Positions 58,001 to 64,000 of a DNA stretch of 64,000 nt are shown one piece after another. Position 1 is the stretch's first letter; every line of letters begins with the position of its first letter. Position numbers and translations under genes: made by a program. The notes below the pieces were generated by a model. The model made no database searches. It was not told the origin of the DNA and worked only from the letters and a program-made list of their open reading frames with translations. The DNA comes from Nematostella vectensis (lineage: Eukaryota; Cnidaria; Anthozoa; Actiniaria; Edwardsiidae), in the NCBI RefSeq assembly GCF_932526225.1, contig NC_064035.1:7749501-7813500 (forward strand), in the 5' to 3' direction.

Positions 58001-59696
58001 TAATTTGGTGTTGAATGCCTAAATGACTCCAGGAAAAGACCCCTTATCAATTTGACTAATTTAGACAAAACGCAACAATCATAATATGTTAACAAAAATC
58101 TTTTAATTTCTACACTAATATTATGTTTTACCCACAGAGATGGTGAACATCAATATTACCGGAATAGGTACAGAACTAGCGGTATCCCACATCATGCATC
58201 CAGGCCAGTCAAAAGTCCTTACAACAAGACTGTGATACTGGGAACCCTTCTCTTCATGGCTGTGGGGGCAGCTGTACATTATGGTGTGCTTCAGTAAGTA
58301 CAACGATCGAAATATTCTTTTTCTAAAATATTCATCCCTTACAGTATTTAGTAGAAGTCAAGCATTAACTTTGCTTAGGGGAATTTGTAGTTTGTAGCAT
58401 GTTAAATGGCCCATAGTGAATATTACTTAGCCCTGTATTATTCATTACTGTCTGCCGAACCGTTTGTTTAGATCTATTCAAGGATTTCGCACACACTGTG
58501 ATGTTCGAGAGCGGTGCTGTAATTTAGGTCAGCAGCACATTAGTATTCTCCAGTAAGAACAGTACAGTTAGCAATCAGCAGATCTAGCAGCTCCAAAAAG
58601 AGGGGGCCAAAGCAAGAGTTTCAAGAAAGGAGAGGGGGATATAATGGTGTTTTCTAGTAAGTACAGTCAGGGATTTCTCCACTCCCTGGCACAGTACAGT
58701 CAGCAAACAGATATTACAGGTTGCTGTACATTAATGGTAATCTCCAGTAAGTAGTACATTCAGTAAACAGATAGTTTAGGTAAGCCATACATAATGGTAA
58801 TCTCCAGTAAGTAGTACATTCAGTAAACAGATAGTTTAGGTAAGCCATACATAATGGTGATCTCCAGTAAGTACAGTCAGGGAATTCTCCGCTCCCTAGT
58901 ACAGTACAGTCAGCAAACAGATAGTTTAGGGTAAAGGTACATTATATGGGTTCTCCAGTAAGTAGAGTCAGGGAGTACTCCGCTCCCTGGTACAGTACAG
59001 TCTGCAAACAAATAGTTTAGGGTAGAGGTACATGGCATTCCCAGTCAGCAAACAAATAATTTCGGATTTCAAGTAATTTTTAGATGTGTTTAGGTTGACC
59101 TTTGAGTCATACTGGCAAAGGCAATAGCTAGGGGCATGGGGGAAGTGCAGTTTCTTTCTTGAGGGGCTTGAAGGGGTCTATGTGTCTTGATGTTCAATGC
59201 CTCCGGGTATTGATATATTTGCCCAGTATATTTAACATATCTAAATGTGTTTTTTTGTGCTTAGTTTTAATCACAAGAAGTACAAGGAACAAGTTGAAAA
59301 AGCCTCGAGGCAGGCAAACCAGGCATACTCAGATGCCAAGGAGAGAGCTAAGTAAGTCACACACTTGAATCTGAAAAAGATGCATATGGCAAATCCTCTC
59401 TCAGCTGTGGATCCCACACAAGCTACCAAAAAATCATCAAAACTAGTGTGAATAAGGTTTGCTCCAACTACAAAACCAACCTCAACTTGAAAGAAATAAT
59501 CTGCCTAGTCAATGGTTTACATGCTGCTAGCTATTTCAAAGTTCTTATGAATTGTTTCTATTAAAATGATGTTTTGTATCTTTGCAGGACAAACACTTTG
59601 CAAAAACAACTGGAGCTTCTCACAGCTCACCATGACTTCCATGTCAAAGCAGGAAGAACTGCTAAACGAGTAGATTCGACTAATATAAACGATTAG
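55031..59696 (+). CDS. DNAJC4: DNAJC4, membrane-anchored J-domain protein, 7 exons, 244 aa
   Basis: This is a J-domain co-chaperone, which stimulates Hsp70 ATPase activity, with a membrane anchor. Exons: 55031-55122, 56877-56976, 57557-57610, 57714-57850, 58138-58293, 59265-59351, 59588-59696; all joins keep frame. The J domain runs from NFYEILDVPKDASQTEIKSA (38-57) through the catalytic HPD (66-68) to SEAYTTLSSSARRQQYD (about 84-100). A Ser/Thr/Tyr-rich linker follows, then a single TM (TVILGTLLFMAVGAAVHYG, 159-177) and a basic helical tail. The layout matches human DNAJC4 (241 aa). Start: the first ATG in frame; an in-frame TAA at 54974 lies upstream. The N-terminus (MFPHVNQLLASQA) could be a targeting sequence. 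Intron 1 holds a tandem duplication and a LINE fragment. Confidence 0.93.
55301..56058. repeat. 379-bp tandem duplication, nearly identical
   Basis: The block starting AATCGCTGAGCCAATAGGCA at 55301 is repeated from 55680. The copies differ by a 2-base insertion (AGTTAGAATG versus AGTTAGTGAATG) and little else. In DNAJC4 intron 1. Confidence 0.96.
56046..56465 (-). mobile_element. 3' fragment of a LINE reverse transcriptase ORF, frameshifted
   Basis: The minus strand encodes LPLSYWHEIKDLVFMYKCLN (56455 downward) and, in another frame, VWNTLPVDIRTMSSLPSYKN. Both match the extreme C-terminal region of non-LTR retrotransposon ORF2 proteins. The frame changes near 56275 in an A-rich run. No upstream catalytic RT or endonuclease domain is present, so it is a 5'-truncated dead copy. 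Confidence 0.75.
58501..58521. mobile_element. Orphan end of the fold-back Tc1-like element
   Basis: ATGTTCGAGAGCGGTGCTG followed by TA matches the right terminus of the element at 6719-9367 with one mismatch, including the TA. The matching left end was not found nearby. DNAJC4 intron 5. Confidence 0.65.
58640..59050. repeat. About 60-bp tandem repeat in DNAJC4 intron 5
   Basis: About six diverged units built on CTCCAGTAAGTAGTACATTC, AGTAAACAGATAGTTTAGG and (in some) CTCCGCTCCCTGGTACAGTA. Two units (58738-58858) are almost identical. Confidence 0.85.
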
Positions 59697-60104
59697 GTAT
59701 AAATTTAGATAACGTATAAATGCTGGTTTTATCACCCAGACAATATGAGCACCTGTGGCGCTCCAAATACCCCCCCTCCCCCCCAACTCACTTGCAACTC
59801 GAAATAAGTTTGATTAGCACCCAGGTCACTAAAATAGGAATTTACGGTTAGTGAGGTACATTGGTATTTTGTGCATCGTTACTTCCTCCCTTTTTTTCCC
59901 CACAAATTTTGTTTGATATTTGCAACAGCTGTTTATATAATGCTCAAATAAGCTCAAATGGCCCTTTCCCGCATCAATTTAAGAAACTATAATAGCGATG
60001 ATACAGGAACAACGAGATGCAATGTGCTGCAGTATGAATTATATTTTAAGTTATTTACAACAATGTAGAATTTTAAATATCGTGGAATATCAGTAAAGAA
60101 AGAC

Positions 60105-60110
60105 AATAAA
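60105..60110 (+). terminator. Candidate DNAJC4 poly(A) signal
   Basis: AATAAA about 410 bases downstream of the DNAJC4 stop codon; the nearest canonical hexamer on the plus strand that I noted. Confidence 0.4.
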
Positions 60111-60489
60111 TCGAATAATCAATAATTTGTTACTAAATCTTATACTGCAAAAAAAAAAAATTAGCTAAATTTTCTGAGGCTAAACTTCAGAAAAACCCGC
60201 CATATTTGTTTCCATTGTGTAAATGCCTCGTTCTTTAGAAACAATTAAGGCTGGGTATTCTGAAGTTACTCCTTTACTGGTTTGCCTAGATTGGAAAGAC
60301 GAGTTTCTTGTGGAAAGAGGGTTGACACTTAAACATAGCGCAAAACGAGTTTAGCCGACGAATGAACTACCTTGGGTATCAGATGCTCAAAGCATGACTC
60401 TTTTAAGTAGCTAAGGGTTAGGAAGAACGTCGGTTATAACGTCCATCCTGAGACTTCCACCAGATTTTAAGAACATGCTAAGAACGTCT

Positions 60490-60690
60490 GATGCGCTCTA
60501 AAAAAAAATCAATTTGTGCTCATGATAACAACCTTAAATATTATTGCTATTGATCATTTGTGCAATATTCTTTCTAATAATTCATTGGGTATTATATTTT
60601 TATATACACTAAAATTTAAGAAATTCCTTCAGACAACATTTTCAGCCTTAAAATTATTCAAAATAAGAACGTCCCAGCTTCGACTGAAAA
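60490..60690. mobile_element. Dispersed repeat family, copy 3
   Basis: TTGTGCTCATGATAACAACC, ATTATTGCTATTGATCATT and TAATTCATTGGGTATTATAT are shared with 22826-23050; AATAAGAACGTCC at the end matches the end motif of the complete copy at 38125-38545. Confidence 0.75.
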
Positions 60691-60907
60691 TCTTACAGCT
60701 AACAAGTCTTCTCAAGGTTACCCTGGCTCAGAGCCTATAATGTAGCTAGTTTGAGTTTACTTGGGGCACGTAGCCTCCGTGTGTTTTTGCTATTGGTAGA
60801 AATAAAAATCATCTATTTGTTTGTTTTAGCAGTACAGTGGAAGGCTAGGGTACCCCAAGAATTTCCTGGTTCATGTTTGTGATACTATAGGCAACTGACT
60901 CTAGGAA

Positions 60908-61050
60908 AACACGTGACTTTTAAAAGTGGCAAAGTCACGCCAAACTAAACACAGATATAGCTGCGGCCTTCACGCCAAAAAGCGCCCCACGTTTTCTGCC
61001 GCCAAAAGCCGGAGCGCATGCGAGTTTGCCACCCAAAAAGTCACCCACCT
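60908..61050. mobile_element. Dispersed MITE (GTGACTTTTTGGGTGGCAAA family), copy 3
   Basis: Left ACACGTGACTTTTAAAAGTG GCAAA, then CCAAACTAAACACAGATATA. Right GCATGCGAGTTTGCCACCCA then AAAAGTCACCCACC. This is the most compact copy in the window. Confidence 0.8.
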
Positions 61051-61188
61051 TCGAGAAACAGATGACGTTTTCAAACCCTGAAAATATATATATGGATCTG
61101 GGTGGGATCCGATCCTTTTTCAGAGCTTTGAAGATTACATAATAAGGCGAGGCCAGGACAAAAAGGGGCATAGAACAAAGGTATCGCT

Positions 61189-61335
61189 CTATATTTTTTC
61201 ACTAAATACATCATCTGAAGAAGTCTCTCTCCGATGTCTGCGCTCAACTGAAGAGGACAACAACTGACTGTCACTTCTTTTTTTTGTAGTATTAACACCC
61301 TCGATTGTAAGGGTCGCCAAAATAGTGCTAATCAT
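61189..61335 (-). CDS. Small secretory-type ORF, 48 codons, unproven
   Basis: Not recognised. From the ATG at 61335 the frame reads a short hydrophobic start (MISTILATLTIEG), then a polar part with dibasic or polybasic sites (TTKKRSD, VERRHRRETSS). Extended in frame to the AG at about 61382, the N-terminus gains WRKVLTTAL, giving a better signal-peptide shape after a possible acceptor (CTTTCATGTAG). This layout resembles a peptide precursor, but short chance ORFs can look the same. It could also be a stray exon of an unseen gene. No upstream exon was identified. Confidence 0.2.
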   Translation of the reverse strand: MISTILATLTIEGVNTTKKRSDSQLLSSSVERRHRRETSSDDVFSEKI

Positions 61336-62121
61336 TAGCGCAGTCGTGAGGACCTTTCTCCAAATTGCAGACAAAGTATACTACATGAAAGCTTTGAAGG
61401 GCCTCTGTCATCCACCTTTTTGTCATCCTATTATGTGAGAACGAATATATTTCAATTGATGAATTTGATAATTCTTTCAATATTGGTCGAAAACAACAAC
61501 AAAGGTGTTGCTAACAAAGGCTCTTAAAATTTCTTTTTTTCTCTTTGATAGCTCTAGTCGTAAAGGTTATATGGCCTTTTTAAATACTAACGTGATCATC
61601 AGTGACAATCTTCTCCTTGCCTATTCTATTGACCAACAGAGTCATCGACGATGAAATTTTATGTTTTGCCAACAACAAGGTGCTTAAGACGAACTATGAT
61701 AATATATATTTTATCAAATTTAATCCGTTGGCGAAAGTGTATCTAAAGAAAACTTAAATTATTATAAACATATATACAAATCACTTTCTCGAAAACTCGA
61801 GAAAATATCAGAATCATATTTTTGGTGGTTATCCCCAACGGTGATTGCTTGTCACGTCTCGGCAGTCTTTCAACAAAGTTCTGGCGTTCCTAATCCCCTT
61901 GATTTGCAACCATTTGTTACATGTACACAGTTTTATTCGAACCCAACATACACTTACCAACCTGGTGAGGTGTGGTAATATAGTGTGGAAATTCCTCTGC
62001 CTTCGTACAACTACCGTACGACTTTCGTATAACTTTCGTTCGCCTTTCATACGAGTTAGAAGGTCTTCTCGAAAGTAGACTGTATCTGACATGGTACACG
62101 TTTTCCATCCTCATCATTAGG

Positions 62122-63629
62122 CTAGCTAAGATGAACTTGATAGCGGTTGCTAAGGCAGTAGCTCCACTCGTTAAGTGACAAACCATTGTCTTTGTCAAAG
62201 TCGCAGTCTGCCAGCAGCTTTCGACTGCATTTGCGTCCTCGCTTGATTTTGCCCAACATCTTCTTCATGGAAACGACGAAAAATTCCCTAGAGTTGATTA
62301 TTCTATCCCTGTTTGAGTCGAGCTGGTGAAATTTCCATGCCAGTACTTGGTTGTCGGAAAGGAAAGTTCCCCATGCAACAAGGTTTCCCGAGCGTGCACT
62401 GCGACGCTGGTTTCGTCTGAGAGATGCTGCGGGAACCAAAACATATTTCATTATATTACAGAGTCTGTCAGCCGCTACTTTGTGAGAAAGCATCAATCGG
62501 ATGGTTTGGGAAAGTTGTTGCAATATAATCTATTGAATGTGGCATTGATAAAGCATGAACTTTTTCGGGTGGCTATTTCGAGATTCTCTCTCCATAACTT
62601 GTCCTCCAATATTGGTTCATATGAACAAATGTGTGGCTGGTAATGGCTCTTTGAAGTTGATCCACAGTATTCTATGGATATGGTTCAAAAGAGCAAGGTA
62701 TGTGCAAGGGGGTTTATGGTAAAAATATCTCACTCAAGGAATGGGATCTACCATTAATTGTGTAGTTCCAGAAAATATCCATACCTTCCCCCCCCCCCCC
62801 CCCCCATGGAGGGGATTGGAAATTCCGGGGGAGTGGGGGTTCAAACGGAAATTTCAGGAATTTCCAGAGGGGAGGGGGGTAAAATGCCATTTTTCCTTAA
62901 CAGTTACTGTATTTACTTGTTTCCAGGGGGTTGGAAATTCCAGAGTAGTTGGGGTCATACCTCCGACCCCCTCCATGGGGGGTATGGATATTTTCTTGAA
63001 CTACAAACTCGGTTCTAACCCTACATGATGTGAGGAGTTGCTTAACCATTGGTCATCCTTCAGAGAGAGTACCATAAGGTTTGAAATCAGAAAACTAAGC
63101 CGGAATAGTACCTATCAAATAGCAAAGATTTAAAATCCTAAATAGCGGTCTTCAATTGGATCCAATTGCTTTTGGGGACTGAGATTTGGAAGACGTTCTA
63201 CATGTAGTGCAATCTTATGTAGCGGACAAACCAAATCTGGAATGGATGAAGTTGAGTGTGTACCTGCAAGTTGTCCAGACGGAGAACGTCTGATGACCTT
63301 AGTGTCAACGACCTCTTTCCTGAATAAGTGAAGTAACTTGCGCTTGTAAATAGGCCAAATTTGACTTGTGCACTCTAGGAAGTAATCAGATTAATTTTGT
63401 AATAGTTTCATTCAACGCACAACAGAATCAGGGTATCATCTGGCCAATTCTACTCGCTGGCCAATAAATGCGCTTCAAGGAGTTTGAATGACGGAAGCTA
63501 GAAGGCGATTTAGCTGTTGTAAATCTGCTGAGATCGCATAATATGAAGCTTGCAGTAACATGTATTCCTTACCCTTTTTGCCTTTCAGCTTTTTCGCTCC
63601 ACCTGAACGCAGCGGACCGTTTTGCATTG
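62122..63629 (-). CDS. SPARC/SMOC-type extracellular EF-hand protein, C-terminal exons
   Basis: Three exons join in frame: 63629-63573, 63319-63264 and 62426-62122, ending in TAG. The last exon holds a paired EF-hand: VLAWKFHQLDSNRDRIINSRE with a canonical loop (D-S-N-R-D-R-I-I-N-S-R-E), then CSRKLLADCDFDKDNGLSLN with loop D-F-D-K-D-N-G-L-S-L-N-E. The cysteines flanking the second loop (KCSRK, ADCDF, YCLS) fit the SPARC extracellular calcium-binding domain, closest in feel to SMOC. Upstream exons are basic and low-complexity (KAERQKG, KEVVDTKVIRRS). The 5' part, with signal peptide and other modules, must lie right of the window. A further exon near 63950-63984 is possible in phase but unsupported. 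Which SPARC-family member this is cannot be decided here. Confidence 0.65.
62765..63001. mobile_element. MITE with GTTCCAGAAAATATCCATACC ends, 237 bp
   Basis: Left end TA|GTTCCAGAAAATATCCATAC and right end GTATGGATATTTTCTTGAAC|TA are inverted with one mismatch, flanked by TA. Internal CATGGAGGGG/CCCCTCCATGG and repeated TTGGAAATTCC motifs, and a 19-base C tract (62788-62806). It lies between the last two exons of the EF-hand gene. Confidence 0.85.
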
Positions 63630-64000
63630 CTGTAATTTAATAACAAGTAAAACGCTATTAACCTCACATGATTGGAAAGGATGCTTTGAGTTTTAAGTCA
63701 GCTTAACGAATCAGCCAGAAAATTTAAGTTAGCCTATTTTCATTTGAATGGTTTATGGCATGAAAGCCACAGAGTAAGTCACGTGGATCCCAAGGGACTC
63801 TCCCCAGGTTCTTTTACACAAGATGGCCGAGCAACTTCTTTTTTTTACTTTCCCCGACCCTCCTCCCCTGGTGGTTTGAACTACACACGCCTTATCCCGC
63901 ATACATATTGGCTGACAGGAGCGAATACTTTTCATATCTTCAGTTACCTTGACACGACAACAGGTTGTCGTGCGGAGAAGTTACTAATGCACAAAACGTT
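63630..64000. other. Right edge, upstream part of the EF-hand gene; nothing certain
   Basis: In gene direction this precedes exon 63629-63573. Frames on both strands are short. A GTAACT donor at 63949 could end an exon whose phase would fit, but nothing confirms it. Confidence 0.4.

Larger units (their letters stand above)
59697..62121. other. Convergent intergenic region between DNAJC4 and the EF-hand gene
   Basis: Both neighbouring genes end here. It contains the DNAJC4 3' UTR with an AATAAA, dispersed-repeat copy 3, MITE copy 3 and one small secretory-type ORF. No further exon is supported. Confidence 0.6.

Overview
The window is nuclear DNA of an intron-rich, AT-rich animal. Every protein gene has many short exons with GT-AG introns, and the genes are clear animal orthologs. 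The density of small inverted-repeat transposons and the intron-rich ancestral gene structures suggest an anthozoan cnidarian (sea anemone or coral). That taxonomic guess is inference; no species-diagnostic marker was seen.

Four genes lie head to tail on the minus strand. They are VPS50/syndetin (5' part only, 12 coding exons, 15224 down to 2994, continuing off the left edge), SLX9/FAM207A (5 exons, 22513-18093, 198 aa), WDR75/Utp17 (23 exons, 37338-24111, 829 aa) and TMEM87 (25 exons, 54119-38877, 691 aa). DNAJC4 (7 exons, 55031-59696, 244 aa) is on the plus strand, divergent from TMEM87 across a 0.9-kb shared promoter region. The right edge holds the C-terminal exons of a minus-strand SPARC/SMOC-type EF-hand protein (62122-63629). 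Exon joins were worked out by hand and checked by codon phase: each reading frame closes across every listed junction. WDR75 and SLX9 both act in ribosome biogenesis. VPS50 and TMEM87 act in endosome/Golgi trafficking. The order looks like ordinary animal gene order rather than an operon.

The remaining sequence is repeat material. The left 10 kb is the most unusual part. A 2.5-kb array of a 25-bp minisatellite (1-2540) and a 43/44-bp satellite with higher-order periodicity (3876-6718, resuming 9368-9795) lie inside VPS50 introns. The satellite is split by a 2,649-bp element (6719-9367). It has CAGTACCGCTC inverted termini, a TA target duplication that can be read from the satellite itself, clustered TTCGCGAA palindromes just inside the termini, and a fold-back core of tandem units meeting its own inverted copy at 8018/8019. 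I call this a Tc1/mariner-like, non-autonomous fold-back element. A decayed end of the same family lies at 58501-58521.

Elsewhere the introns carry a varied set of non-autonomous inverted-repeat elements. These include TA-flanked and TTAA-flanked types, several families with 2-4 copies in the window, a 190-bp near-perfect hairpin, and further minisatellites. One minisatellite repeats the splice acceptor of TMEM87 exon 18. No transposase gene, tRNA, rRNA or CRISPR array was found. A 3' fragment of a LINE-type reverse transcriptase ORF lies in DNAJC4 intron 1.
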